Assembly (NCBI GenBank): GCA_036346205.1
Contig: JARFJB010000889.1
Location: 1,927,001-1,991,000, forward strand
DNA length: 64,000 nt
Reading direction: 5' to 3'
DNA from: Vesta saturnalis
Lineage: Eukaryota > Arthropoda > Insecta > Coleoptera > Lampyridae
Made by a program: the position numbers and the translations under genes. The notes beneath the pieces are model-generated. The model ran no database searches. It saw only the letters and a list, made by a program, of their open reading frames with translations, and was not told the DNA's origin. Shown here piece by piece: positions 22,301 through 35,336 of this stretch (positions within the stretch are counted from its first letter, which is position 1; each line of letters starts with the position of its first letter).

Positions 22301-24300
22301 GCGCTGTTTAATATTTTTTTAATATTGTGTTTTCTCTTGTTGGTTGAAAAGCGATTGTTGCAGCTTAAGTTATGCTACAATTAAAATTGTGAAATTATAA
22401 CGAAAATTCAGTTAGTATTGTGTTAAGAGAATATAAGTGATATTTTCCTTATCATTGAGAAAGAAAAGCTAAAACGAATTAAATTGTAAATGTTATCGAG
22501 TTGGTGGTAATAAAAGGATTGCACAATAATTTACAATCGCTTATGAAGTACATATTGAAAGTGTTCCAAGTTGATGTTCCGACAGCGAGTGATAAATATA
22601 AAATAAGGCAACCGATTCAGTATAATAGATCGATATATAAAGTATAATAATTAAAAAACATTGATAATTAAAAACATGGTCTTTCGTAGCTCGCTTGCAG
22701 TTTTTTTCAGCGCGCTGTTTGTAATTAAAATTGAACAATTAAGCAAAAAACTGTAGTGTAAATATATCGAGCAATTATTTACTAAAATCATTAACTGATG
22801 AAAGAAAATTAGAATCGTATTCATTCCCAATAAAGATCCAAAGAGGATATTGAAAAGAACAAAGAGAGCAAGGCGCCAGCAGTCTATAACCTATTTGAGG
22901 CCTCTTCACCGGTACAAGGAACGCAAGCATTACGTCACCAGTTCGAACGAAGTGATAACACGTAAGAACCTTTTGATAGTATAAATAAACGAAAATTAGT
23001 GTGTTTTATTTATTTTAAATTTATGTTTAGATACAAATGCTGAACGAAAATATATTTCGTTGATCATTTGCAAAGTATTGTTTTTGCATGTTAATATTAA
23101 GAAAATACTAACAAAGAATTAAAATCATTTTTATATAATGCTCTAAACAAAACATTTTTTTATTATTGACTGTTACAAAGCGTAAAAAGCTTATACAAAT
23201 ACTGAATATGTAAATACTGCAGAAAGCAAGTTCAATTGATTACAAAATACAGGTAATCAATATAAGATTGAGGATAATTTTGATGATAAAAATAACCATT
23301 TGTTCCATTATTAAGCTAGTTGGAGCGTCGCGATGAAAGGAAAAAGGAATTTGTTGAGTAATTATTAAAGTTCATTCACACAAACAGAAGTGTTTTTCAA
23401 AAGTTTAGTTACTGAACGTTACATTTGTAAATTAAAACCAAGTAGTTAAAATTGAATCACTTCACCTTTTCATAAAAACGATATAAAATTTTTACTCAAG
23501 CATTTTGAAATTGTAAAAGATTGAAAAAGAACCCAAATATTATTTTTTGTAGCCAGGTGTATACAAGCAAAGTAATAATCGCAGATAACACACCCGTTAC
23601 AAAACGATCCTCAACGTGAGAACTGTTACAAAATGGCACACTACAGCAGGGCGGACAAAAAGACGCATTGTAAATCTGCAATATACGATCCATCCAATTT
23701 TACTACAGACTTTACTTTATTAACGGCAACGAAACTAAAAAATTCATCACTGACCCTCACAGAATTGGAATTCTAAATGTTAGTTTGTAATAAAAATCCA
23801 GCTATCTTCAAATACGTTAAAATAAGTGATTAAATGAAAGCTTCCAAAATTTACACTCTCTTAATTTTAAGTACCGGGTGGCCAACTAAGAACGGCCGTC
23901 GGCCACCTCTCAGGAATGTATTATAGCACAGGTTCGGGAAAAAAATTTTTATAACGAAAGTGGCCTCGAGAAACGCCTGGAAAATATTTTCAGAATTGGA
24001 TTATATAAGAATGTTATATTTGTTTTCAAGCGATGTGTTGTGAATCAAAAGCATAAAATATCAATAAAAACCGATATTTGCCCAGCAACAACAAATACAG
24101 TTTAAAATATGAATTACGATTTACTGATGACAACAAAATTAGTAAAGAGGGCCATGTAAGTTATAAAATAAATTCCCTGTTGAAAACAAGCAAGCTATGA
24201 TTTTCACGCATATGTCAAAAATTATTCATCGTGTTGCATTTAATAGACTTTCTTTATCTTTTCGTGGCGAAATGATTCTTACAAATGAAGAGCATTTGAT

Positions 24301-25759
24301 ATGTTGGCAGTTTATTTTGAATGTATGAGAAATGTAACCGTTGCTGCTAGAGTACTGCAGTACCCAAACAGACGGCATCACAGCAGAAGAGTTTTTCTCC
24401 GACTCGCACACCGTGTGCGTACTACTGGAAATGTGAATCTTCCTGTGTACCGAAGACAACGCAGAGGTAGAACAGAGGAAAATGTTATTGATGTTTTAGC
24501 TTATGTAAATGTTAACCCTCATTCAAGCACCAGAGCTACAGCTAGAGACTTGGGTATATGTCGAACCACCGTCCAAAATATTTTAAGAGAACACAGGTGA
24601 CTACTTATTTATTAATGCATGTTTTATTCGGTATTATAATGATAAAAATGTTTTAATTTTTTTCGTTTGTCGTTATATGTTTCTCATTTTTATCATACCG
24701 AAAATGTCATTACATCAAAGTTAACTTGTGACAACATGACTAATGTATTTGCCGCCATTTTATGTCCAGTTTCAATAAAACACCAAATTATTTAATGAAA
24801 TTATCTTATGCTATGTGAATAGGTTTTAACTAACAACATGATAATTAAGTGAGGCAAAGTAAAGTAAAAAGGTACCAATAATAAAAAATAATGAGAGGCC
24901 GGGCGAAAAAAGTTCGTAATAACATTATGAGAGTTAATGCATTTAAAGTCCTTTTTCGTTTACTAACAACGAAGGACTTCAATGTGTCTTATTGATCTGA
25001 TTACTTTATAACGTATACTATTTTAGATTGCACCCATATCACATGGTCCTACACCATAGTTTGAATGCTCAAGATTTCGATACCAGGTTGGATTTTTGCA
25101 ACTGGTTCTCAAATATGATACACGACGATCCTGAAATACTTTCACGAATTATGTGGACAGATGAGGCTACTTTTCATAGTGATGGTAGAGTAAATCGACA
25201 TAATATGCACTACTGGTCTGAAACGAATCCCTACTGGATGCAAGACGTCCAACATCAGGGTCGTTGGTCTGTAAATGTGTGGTGCGGGATTCTAGGTGGA
25301 GAAATAATTGGGCCCTTTTTTAAAGAGACTGTTAATGGAGAAAGATATTCACATTTTTTAACCAACGAATTGCCACTTATTTTAGAAGGCGTACCCTTGG
25401 CCATTCGTCGTGACATGTTCTTGCAACATGATGGGTGCCCGGCACATTATTCTAGAGATGTTCGGAATTTCTTAGGTCAATCATACCCTGAAAGGTGGAT
25501 AGGACGTGGAAGTTTGTTTATTTGGCCACCAAGGTCTCCAGACCTAACTTGTTTAGATTTTTATTTGTGGGGGCGAATAAAAGATCTCGTTTATGCCGAT
25601 AGACCCACAACAAGAGCTGACATGATTGAAAGAATACGACAGACAATACGACGTATTTCAAGGGCAGAAACTGAAACTGCTGTTCTTTCCACCCGTCAGC
25701 GATTGATTTCATGCATTGAAAATGATGGACGACATTTCGAACATCTAGGGCGACACTAA
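24301..25759 (+). CDS. Mariner-like DD41D transposase, two exons (24301-24596, 25027-25759)
   Basis: Joining the two exons gives 342 codons with no stop, the normal size for a mariner transposase. Residues 1-75 are the DUF4817-type DNA-binding region (Y-P-N-R-R-H near 22), followed by a second helix-turn-helix (S-S-T-R-A-T-A-R-D-L). The catalytic domain has Asp144 (W-T-D-E-A-T-F), Asp234 (L-Q-H-D-G-C-P-A-H) and Asp276 (T-C-L-D-F-Y-L-W-G). The 41-residue gap between the last two fits the DD41D spacing reported for the rosa group. The enzyme would cut and rejoin the element at TA sites in the nucleus. One flaw: an upstream ATG at 24272 encodes a typical M-I-L-T-N-E-E-H start but is out of frame by one base, so either the N-terminus is frameshifted or Met 24301 is used. 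Activity is not proven. Confidence 0.8.
24597..25026 (+). other. 430-bp spliceosomal intron in the transposase gene
   Basis: The donor is CACAG|GTGACT and the acceptor TACTATTTTAG|ATTG. Splicing joins AG to A (an Arg codon) and keeps frame, giving R-E-H-R-L-H-P-Y-H. The intronless copy at 3350-4105 reads Q-E-N-K-M-H-P-Y-H across the same point, which supports the exact junction. The intron has stops in all forward frames. Confidence 0.8.
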
Positions 25760-27977
25760 TTACGTAGTTATTTATTTAAGGTTTTAATTGTTAGATTTAT
25801 CACATTATTATTTGATAATTTGTTCTCATTGTTAGTAGCCACAGCATTACATTTAGGTAATCTAGCTGCAACCATAACATTAGTATGATAACAGTTTAAA
25901 TTACTGCAGACCAATGTAAGATCTTTTCATCCAGGCTAAATTTAATAATTTCCGTTATTAATCAGATTGCTTCAAATTTACAAATTTTCTATTGTTTAAC
26001 AAAAGCTCTTTCGAACAACATCAAGTTTATTAAAATCTGTCAAGCAGAACCTGAATTAAAGGCGTTTTTTCGTAACAAGGTTCCCACTCCCCCCCCCCCC
26101 CGCCCTTATTTTAAGAGATAGACTAAAACTTGTCAAATAAAAAATATGCAGAATTTGTCGAGGAATCTGATTATAATATTTAATATGCCCCTTAATTGAG
26201 TAAATTTTGAAAAATTTCGCTTTTTAAGATTTTAACTGTCAAATACGCCCTCTAGCGATGGACCTACAATTTTGAAAATATTTTCCAGACGTTTCTCGGG
26301 GCAACTTTCGTTATAAAATTTTTTTTCCCGAACCTGTGCTATAATCCATTCCTGAGAGGTGGCCGACGGCCGTTCTTAGCTGGCCACCCGGTACTTAAAA
26401 TTAAGAGAGTGTAAATTTTGGAAGCTTTCATTTAATCACTTATTTTAACGTATTTGAAGATAGCTGGATTTTTATTACAAACTAACATTTAGAATTCCAA
26501 TTCTGTGAGGGTCAGTGATGTATGTTTTGGTTTCGTTGCCGTTAATAAAGTAAAGTCTGTAGTAAAATTGGATGGATCGTATATTGCAGATTTACAAAAC
26601 GTTTGTAACAGTCTTTTTGTCCTCCCTGCTGTTGGGAGCCATTTTGTAACAGTTCTCACGTTGAGGATCGTTTTGTAACGGGTGTGTTACCTGCGATTAT
26701 TACTTTGCTTGTATACACCAAGCTACAAAAAACAATATTTGGGTTCTTTTTCAATCTTTTATAATTTCAAAATCCTTGAGTAAAAATTTTATATTCTTTT
26801 TATGAAAAGGTGAAGTGATTCAATTTTAACTAATTGGTTTTAATTTACAAATGTAACGTTCATTAACTAAACTTTACTTTTATTGTTATAACACTTCTGT
26901 TTGTGTAAATGAACTTTAATAATTCCTCAACAAATTCTTTTTTCCTTTCATCTCGACGCTCCAACTAGCTTAATAATGGAACAAATGGTTATTTTTATCA
27001 TTCATCAAAATTATCCTCAATCTTATATTGATTACCTATATTTTGTAATCAATTGAACTTGCTTTCTGCAATATTTACATATTCAGTATTTGTATAAGCT
27101 TTTTACGCTTTGTAACAGTCAATAATAAAAAATGAATCAAAAGTGATGACATTTAATTAAACCAAATTCTATATGCAGACTGTTCTGTTTAGAGCATTAT
27201 ATAAAAATGATTCTGATTCTATGTTAGTATTTTCTTAATATCAACATGCAAAAACAATCCTTTACAAATGATCAACGAAATATATTTTCGTTCAGCATTT
27301 GTATCTAAACATAAATTTGAAATAAATAAACACACCAATTTTTGTTTATTTATACTATCAAAAGGTTCTTACGTGTTATCACTTTGTTCGAACTGGTAAC
27401 GTAATGCTTGCGTTCCTTGGACCGGTGAAGAGGCCTCAAATAGGTTATAGACTGCTGGCGCCTCTCTTTGTTCTTTTCAATATCTTCTTTGGATCTTTGT
27501 TGGGAATGAATACGATTCTAATTTTCTTTCATGAGTTAATGATTTTAGTAAATAATTGCTCGATATATTTACACTACAGTTTTTTGCTTAATTGTTCAAT
27601 TTCAATTACAAACAGCGTGCGGAAAAAACTGCAAGCGAGCTACGAAAGACCATGTTTTTAATTATCAATGTTTTATAATTATTATACTTTATATATCGAT
27701 CTGTTATACTGGATCGATTGCCTTATTTTATATTTATCACTCGCTGTCGAAACATCAACTTGCGCACTTCAAACGCGATTGTAAATTATTGTGCAATCCT
27801 TTTATTACCACCAACTCGATAACATTTACAATTTAATTCGTTTTAGCTTTTCTTTCTCCCTGATAAGGAAATTATCACTTATATTCTCTTAACACAATAC
27901 TAACTGAATTTTCGTTATAATTTCACAATTTTAAATGCAGCATAACTTAAGCTGCAGCAATCGCTTTTCAACTAACT

Positions 27978-29138
27978 CTGTTCGTTTATTTAATGCGACT
28001 CTTTATGATCGCTTACTTCATGCGACTGACTCACAAAAACGTCATTATAACAGCGTCTTTACTTGCCCTCTTTTACAAAACAGTCATACCCGAAAATTGC
28101 CGCGTATATTTAAAAACTTAATATGTAAATATTCGTCGAAACAAGATCAAGCTTTTCATCTTAACATTAATTGCATCTACACACAAATAACCAATAACTA
28201 TTTAATGTTATTTAACAGCACGAAATTCGAATTCCTGATGCCTCAATTGCACGTTTTGGGGGACAGTCTGACGGGAGTTTTCATAACATTTTTGGTCTTT
28301 AAGTAAAGAGTTTGGGTTTTAAATACGATATTTTAATATTCATTATTATCGTAAAGTTTCGTTATCATAGAGCTATCACATTACGCGAAGTACCTTTGGG
28401 AACGCAATTTGGACTGATGATGCAATTCTTTTCCGATTTAGTGCCGAGAGGCTATCGTTTTTCGCGCGTATGTTAATTTAAGGTGACGAAGCTATGTAAT
28501 AAACTAATCTAAATGTAAGAGAGATGATAGGGAAGATGGGTGAAACTGAAGGAGGCTGAAGGCAGTCTTGAGAGGGACGTAGTTATGTCAAAATTCAAAC
28601 TGCGTGGTCTCCGCGGATTGCACGCGAAATGATCTGAAGGTGTTGGGGAAGTGTTTACGCGATATTGGGAGAAATGAAACAGTACCGAGGAAAAGAGTGT
28701 TCCACAATCCGTTTGTTTAATTGGGGATATCAGAAGGATCCCGCATCCCGATATAACTTACCGTTTATCCACCGTTTATTTTCAAGAGTTAAGTGGTTGT
28801 TCATAGTGCTAACCCCCATAGATAAATTTCTTTTACCGCATTTTATCTTATACGAATCAGTGAGTAAAGTTCCCGTTTTATTGTTGGTTGTTGGTGACAT
28901 TTCGTGCATCCCGCCGACGCTTATCGAATAAAGTATCGCTGTAAATAACTTTATCGTTTAATCAAATTTAAGTTGATTTCTTTCCTCGAGGTGAATCAGA
29001 TTGATCGTTTTGTTTGTATTTGCTTGTTGACAAGTTCAAGTTTTCTTTCAGCAAGCACTTCAATTTTTGCACTAACTGAAGACTTGCTCGTTTTAGGATG
29101 GAAAGTAGGTCTTCGTCTGCTATTCCACGAGTTTTTTG

Positions 29139-29196
<58 letters not shown>

Positions 29197-32100
29197 ATTA
29201 TATCTCTATAACCATTTAAGGATTGATGAAATGTGACTTGTGTAAAATATGTTAAATAGTGGATATTACGGTATAAACTGGCAGTAAAACGAAGTAACAG
29301 ATAAACTTGCCTTTTACTCGACTAGCCAGCGGTACGGGTGGGTTCGATGTACTAAATTTTGCGCACAATAGGATAGTTTATCATATAGAGTAGGGATTGA
29401 AACGACATAAAACCGGAAACGGGCGCCAGAGTATTTGAAATGTCACAATAGGGGTTAAAATGCCTAATTACGTCAATTCACAGCTCGTTCAAAATACTCA
29501 AATATCTCGCTTACCTAAACGTAATCTTCGCAGGACTGGGACCAACAGATCTCGCCAACCTGAAAGGTTTGAAAAATATTTGCACGCTTACTCAATATAA
29601 TTTCGTGCCGCAAAAAACTCAATTGCTAATAAGGTAACAATGCATTGTTAAATCACGTTACTAGAAAATTCGGCGTTAAGGTAATCTCACTTCAACAACA
29701 AAACACTTTAATTCTGTACACAACCACTTGAAATTGAATTCTTCAAATTGTAATTTATTATGGTCAAATCATAATAAAAAAATAATGCAGTGATTCATCG
29801 GCCTCTAATTATTACGCTATAATCAAATAAACTCCTTAAAAGCTTTCGACTGTAATTGTTTTATGTAACTAAAGCAAATTAAATTTCGAAGAGCAAATTA
29901 AAAAAAACGATAAACATTAAAAAACACGTATCCTCAGATGCTGTGTAATAATAGATTCACATAAAAAAAACAATTCCATTGCCCTAAATATATGTAATGT
30001 GAATAAACGAATAAAAAACAGAACATCGAATTGTCAACACAAATATAACAATCTTATCACCTAGGTTATATCTTATCGGTGAAGCTAGCTAGCTCACAAT
30101 GATTTTTATAACAATTCACTACAAAACTGAGTTAAATGTCCAAAAGAATAAATTGTTATTTTTCTGCAAATAAATAATTAGATTGCGTGCTCAAAGCATA
30201 GTCATCACACACTATTTCGATGTAAATTCATCAGATTAAACAAGAAAAAGAGCACCTTCAAATAAATTTAGATAATGTAAACACAGATGGATACGTCTAT
30301 ATTGAAATTTAAACGGTAAAAATAAAGAAAAGTTAATCACAGAAAAACAAAACTCATAACAAAGTAAGACAAATTTACACACCATATACTTATTAGCTTT
30401 AATCACCCACCACACTAATAAAAAAAAACGCAGAAATATTACCTTAGGTAGAGGATGCCCTTTTGTTAGACAGTCATCTCGTACGGACCTGTCGGAGGAC
30501 CTCGGCTCTATGGTTGATGTTAACACGGCGCTAGCATTTCTCGGAAAATTCAGCTAAGTACGACCTCTCTCGACTCGCGTTATGATTAAACTTGAATTGG
30601 TTCTATGTACACTGACAGTTATATTAGCTTTAGTTCACTGTGGCATAGTTCTGATTAATATTACTTTTAGTTAATTATGAACAAGTTCGGTATAATTATT
30701 AATATTTTTAAATTACTAAAAGTTTTATTTTATTTAGAGCAGGTTATTTAATTATGGCAAACTTTGAACTTTACGTATGAAACTTTGGAACGAACGTTGT
30801 ATTTTTCCGAAGTGAAGTCTTCCCCAGAGAATGACGTAACCACTTGGTAAACTTAAGCACTAAACGCCTTTCTGGACCTCGATAAGTCCCTAAGGACCAA
30901 CCACACGAAACGAAAACACTGCCCTCGTGAAGGTTGAACGATTATATGATCCCTTATTTGGGGGGTAAGGGAATGAGAACCCTGCGACGAAAGTTCAAAC
31001 AACACGGACAGCCACTACTGCTCTCGTGAATAATTTCGCTTATCACCACATTGCTTTTTTTAAAACCCCTCCATTTAATTAGCCAATTAGAGAAAAGGTA
31101 CTCAAATATTCTACGTACGCGCATCCACGTAGTCAAATTCGAAAATCGTCGGGAGAAATTGCAACGTAAATAACACCTCGAAACCTTTTATGGATATTGA
31201 AATTTTGTTAGCAACTCTAGGCTTTACTACCATGTATTTAAAGAGAGATTCTTTGTTTGAAACCATACTCTTATCAACAGAAACGGAGCCGAACTGGCGG
31301 CTAAATGCAACTTTTGCAAAAGATGTACCGTACAATGTAACAATTTGAAAGCATTCCTTAATTTAATTTTTTATATGATGCAATCTCAATTTAATTTAAC
31401 GAAAGTCGTCCAATTTAAAATAACGAAAACATGTATTTATACAAAACTATCCTTATTCACACTGACAGTAATGAATGATTCCTCTCAACATAGTAAAAGG
31501 GTTTTCCTAAACAGTGATACCAAAAATGTAAATCACATTTTCTCTTTAAACCTTCATTTTACCTTTCAAATACGTAAAAGACAAAAAAAAGCGTTACAAT
31601 CGAAAGGCTTCTCCAAACATTGATGCGCTATTATACCCAATTACGAGAATTTACACTACATTTAAGATGTACCGCAAATACAAATAATTTATAATTTTGA
31701 AATTTATCGGCAAATCTATGATAAAATCATGGACACATGACATGTGTCTTGATCCATAGTTGTACATTTCTCAAAGTTTGTGATTATATCAATAGGAGGG
31801 AATAACTCCACACCAATTATGACGATGGTTTCGAGTTATTCTCTTTCTATTACAATATACTATTTATATATTAGGAACGTAATTAAGAAATTATTATTAT
31901 TATTTACCATTAGCAGTGTTTTGTTTTGGAGTATCTGTTTCATTTGTGGTGATGGGTGGCGTCGTTGAACTTTGAAAATGTGGATCTTTCGTAATCGTAC
32001 AAGGTTTATCAACAATCAATTACATGTTTCACTTCTGATTCGTCGATTAATTTCAGTAGTTCCAGCCAAATCATCAGAAACCAAGACGTTTGTCAGTCTT

Positions 32101-33900
32101 TCAACGCTAAGTACAATAGTGTCTAAAAAGATTATTTCCTCTTCTGTTTTTGTAGTATGTGGAGGTATATATTCTCCTTCGCATGCACCTCGCACACTCC
32201 TTATTTAAATCCCTTTTGATTTCTTTATATTTATATTCTATTGCGTTTCAATGTTGTAACATGCATATGTTACCTATAAAGTTACCAGTTTTATTGAGAA
32301 TGATAGCTGAATCTAATGTATCAAATAAGGGAAGGGGTGCCGATAGTTCAGTGGTTATATCATGATAATAAAAAAGAATAAATAATTATAGTATCTGTAC
32401 AAATGTTTTAAAGTCAGAGACAAATAAATTCACTTCCGAAGGAAAGTGAAGCGCCAACTTTATTACGTAAAATTTTAAATACTAAATGTAAACATAAATT
32501 TGGCAAATTTTTGAGATGTAAATATGAGTGTATAACAATAAAAATACAAAATATATCATGCAATATGACAATCGCAAAAGACGGTTGAATATGCTTCGGT
32601 GAAGTTATATTAATCGCCTGAACGGCATTTCTACGGTGCGAAATAACAAAAAGCGTGTTCATCTGATTAATCAAGTAGAGAAATCGCCAAAAATAAACAC
32701 AGAAAAGGAATTACCGTGATTAGCACAAAGTTTTTTCTCCCTGGCTCACAGCAATTTGATGTAATTTGCGTACAATCGAACACCCGTAATTGATCGGAAA
32801 ATACTAATGAACGTTCAATTTCTTTCTAAGGATACGGCACTGCAGGAGTCGACAACTTATCTAGCGTAAAATTCAACTAACTCATTTTTTTAACTATTTT
32901 AAATGTAATATCGAAAATATTTAAACCAAGACCAGGTGATTTAGTAACTGGTTTACCTTAGGTTATCTATACAAACGAACAAATCGACGAACATCAACAC
33001 GAAACAAAACTCCTCGGGATGGATGAACTCTTTCTATAATCCACACAAGGTGAGCGGACTGATTCCCTATCTATCATACAACGTAATAATTTTATACCTA
33101 ATATAACTCCGCATGATGCAATTTCAAATCCATTTAACAAACTTCGCCAAAATTCAAAATAAGGAGAACATTTATTTACACGAAAACCAATATATATCTC
33201 CCTCGCCAAAATTAGCAAATTCACGTGAGAAACGAAACGTAATTTTATAAAAGGTTTCCAATGATTACGGGCATTTACAAGACCGGGACTACAAATTTTA
33301 ATTTGCAATAAGAACACACTAATTATTCTCACATAACGAAAGAAAACTAATTACCTTAAAGGTTTCAGGAATTTACAATTGAAAAGTTCAATTTTTTTTT
33401 AATCAACTATACTACGTTTCTGAAGGCGTGCAGTACTAAAAGACCTAAAGTTCGAAAAAAATAGCGATGGTTCGTAAGACACGAGACACCCGAACCTTCC
33501 TATATGATTCAATTAGTCAGAAATACTTTTGGTGACCGTAGGAAATTGTTTGATGGCGATGGAGGGTTGATTGGTTTTGCATATGGGGAAAAATTCAACG
33601 AGCTACAGGATAACGAAGGGCTACAGTAGTACCACGGCACCCTCCCCTCCACTTTTTTACGAGACACCATCCGCCATTTTGTTTTTTGTGACGTCACCCT
33701 TGGCACACCTTTGGTCGCCATTTTTTTATACATGCCTATGTGGGATCGTATTTTTTTCACTTGAGAATAAAAAAATTTTTTTTAATCTGTCATTAATATT
33801 TATTAGGGCCCGTTTTTAACAAAGGAGATTGCATAATTGTTATTAAACTTATTATTACATTTCTTTTAATTCCAATCTACAGAATGTGACCTAGTTTACT
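27978..33900. other. Long interval without supported genes
   Basis: The longest frame, 27935-28306 (123 codons), starts inside the palindrome arm and shows no motif. 28665-28931 (88 codons) and 32994-33332 (minus, 112 codons) are also unrecognised. All others are A/T-rich chance frames. I see no exon structure I can defend. Confidence 0.5.
29140..29191. repeat. (AT)n microsatellite
   Basis: About 26 uninterrupted AT units. Confidence 0.95.
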
Positions 33901-33913
33901 TATACATTGGGTG

Positions 33914-33998
33914 TTGTATTCTAATAAAGGGTCCTAGTCTTGTAAGACGGAAATCCGTTCGCGGGCTTCGCCCTATCATAAAAATTGTATTCTAATAA
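33914..33998. repeat. Three-hairpin cassette between 14-bp direct repeats
   Basis: TTGTATTCTAATAA occurs perfectly at 33914-33927 and 33985-33998. The 57 bp between them hold three tight hairpins in a row: GTCTT-GT-AAGAC (33937-33948), ACGGA-AA-TCCGT (33947-33958) and GGGC-TTC-GCCC (33963-33973). The layout looks like a very small retroposed insert with its target-site duplication. Confidence 0.6.
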
Positions 33999-34259
33999 TG
34001 GAGAAGAATTAATAGATAAGACGTAAAGATGTGTTTTCATATTAACAAGATGTTATTTAATCTGTGTTTATTATTATTTATTAGGGTTGTTTTGATTTTT
34101 ATCAAGGATATAAAAACCTAGTCCTTAAAGGATTATGTTCTATGCAACCTTTAAGACTGCATTTAAGCGCTAGCTCAAATTTTTTCAATATCTGAGGTTA
34201 ACATGTTGTATTTATGACTATTAATTAATTTCTATCTGAGGTTTAAATATCATTCTGAT

Positions 34260-34834
34260 CTAGATAACTGTTTTACAATGTGTTTTCGTGATATAATAAA
34301 CTGCATAATTGTTATTAAAATTATTTGCAATATAAGTGTAGGAGCTATCCCTTGGATCGGTTTTGGTTTGTCTGTGGTAGCATTTATTGGTGTATAGACT
34401 AATGAACATTTTTTTTACCTCATCATTTATAACTAAACATGTAGTGAAAAACTTATTTGCAAAATCAAGCATTGGTAAATTATTTATTATTCTAAAATAC
34501 AAAAACATTATCGTATGAAGTCCACACACATCCGAATGGTAATCCTGCAGCGTCGTTTTGTTGTAGCGGAACCACCTAGAATTCTTCTCAAGGAAGCGTA
34601 AATGGTAATCCAGCGGAGGTCGTCCAAAGGAATCAAAATATACCCCGTTACCATTCTCGTTAATGTAGATACCAGTCCAATGCTGACCTGATTTGTTGAT
34701 GGATCTGTGTTCACAATAACTGCACAAGATCTAGGTGCGTGTCTCGGCAGCTGACTAGATGCACATACAAGTCGAAACACATTCTTGTAGCTGGGGATCG
34801 ATTTCAAACATTTCAACACTTGTACCGCATTCAT
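34260..34834 (-). pseudogene. Polinton cysteine protease (adenain/ULP1-like)
   Basis: In the family this protease matures the capsid proteins. The visible catalytic set is His in G-Q-H-W-T-G-I-Y, Asp in Y-F-D-S-F-G-R-P-P, and Cys in S-D-V-C-G-L-H, in the usual order and spacing. The N-terminal part (M-N-A-V-Q-V-L ... C-A-V-I-V-N-T-D) lies in another frame. A frameshift near 34690, just before the catalytic His, splits the gene. The catalytic core downstream is open and complete. The start overlaps the tail of the preceding ORF. Confidence 0.85.
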
Positions 34835-35296
34835 CTTTGGAGTTGGTATGCGCCCAGTCTTGCAGTAGCAATGCGTTTTCCTGAGCGCACATAGGCTCCT
34901 CGGTGTTATGGTTTAAACAACTATACGCCTTTACTTCCGTTTTCAATTTTTTAATCGACGGACAACCAACCTCGTCCAAGTTTAGATTAGCTTGTTAAGG
35001 AATCTTAAAAACTGTTGTTTTTTACTACCCTTAACGTGAATTTTGTTAAACAGCGTTCTTATCAGCTCCTCTTGGAAATCGTTGTATGACACATACCTTG
35101 ACCGCCATTTCAAGCCGTGATATTTATCCTCTAAATACCTTATCTGGCTTGACATGGGTTTTGATACAAAATAATCTCGAGGTGACTTTATCAGCATCAG
35201 CAGTATCGAACCATGATCTGTAATCACGCCAATTTTTTTCGGTATGAATTCGTTATCAATACCTCTAAACCCGTGTACGTCCAAGTATGCGTCCAT
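34755..35296 (-). pseudogene. Conserved Polinton-associated ORF of unknown role
   Basis: The first part (M-D-A-Y-L-D-V-H-G-F-R, later H-G-L-K-W and I-H-V-K-G) and the second part (D-E-V-G-C-P-S-I-K-K-L-K, then C-x2-H and C-A-Q-E-N-A-L-L-L-Q-D-W) are in different frames, joined by one frameshift near 34983. I recognise this two-block arrangement, a V-x-G-F-region followed by G-C-P-S-(L/I)-K-K-L, from Polinton and related arthropod elements, where it precedes the protease. I do not know its biochemical function; a nuclease-like fold is possible. Confidence 0.55.
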
Positions 35297-35336
35297 CTTC
35301 TTTCAGATGAAGTTTGTGAGCTAGAGTTGTCCCTTT

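Larger units (their letters stand above)
23872..26393 (+). mobile_element. Mariner-like (DD41D) transposon with an intron-containing transposase
   Basis: Terminal repeats TACCGGGTGGCCA at 23872 and its inverse ending at 26393 share at least 125 bp. The left TIR is cut short at about 23998, while the right one continues to about 25970. The subterminal TACGCCCTCTAGCGAT lies at 26244-26259. A C-run at 26091-26102 looks unstable compared with the related copies. The element carries the only transposase here that can be read end to end. Confidence 0.85.
22343..27977. repeat. 5.6-kb palindrome with 1.5-kb arms
   Basis: The left arm 22343-23871 is the reverse complement of 26394-27977 along its whole length, with scattered substitutions and small indels. 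For example, the segment from GTTGCAGCTTAAGTTATGC (about 22357) pairs with its inverse near 27950, and the GGCGCCAGCAGTCTATAACC-like stretch near 22870 pairs with one near 27450. The centre is a complete mariner-like element whose termini lie exactly at the arm ends. Frames inside the arms (22541, 23496, 27404) show no family motifs. Confidence 0.9.

Noticed and set aside
27404..28306. Two frames (85 and 123 codons) in and beyond the right palindrome arm
   Set aside because: No motif, biased composition, and the matching left-arm sequence does not preserve the first frame.
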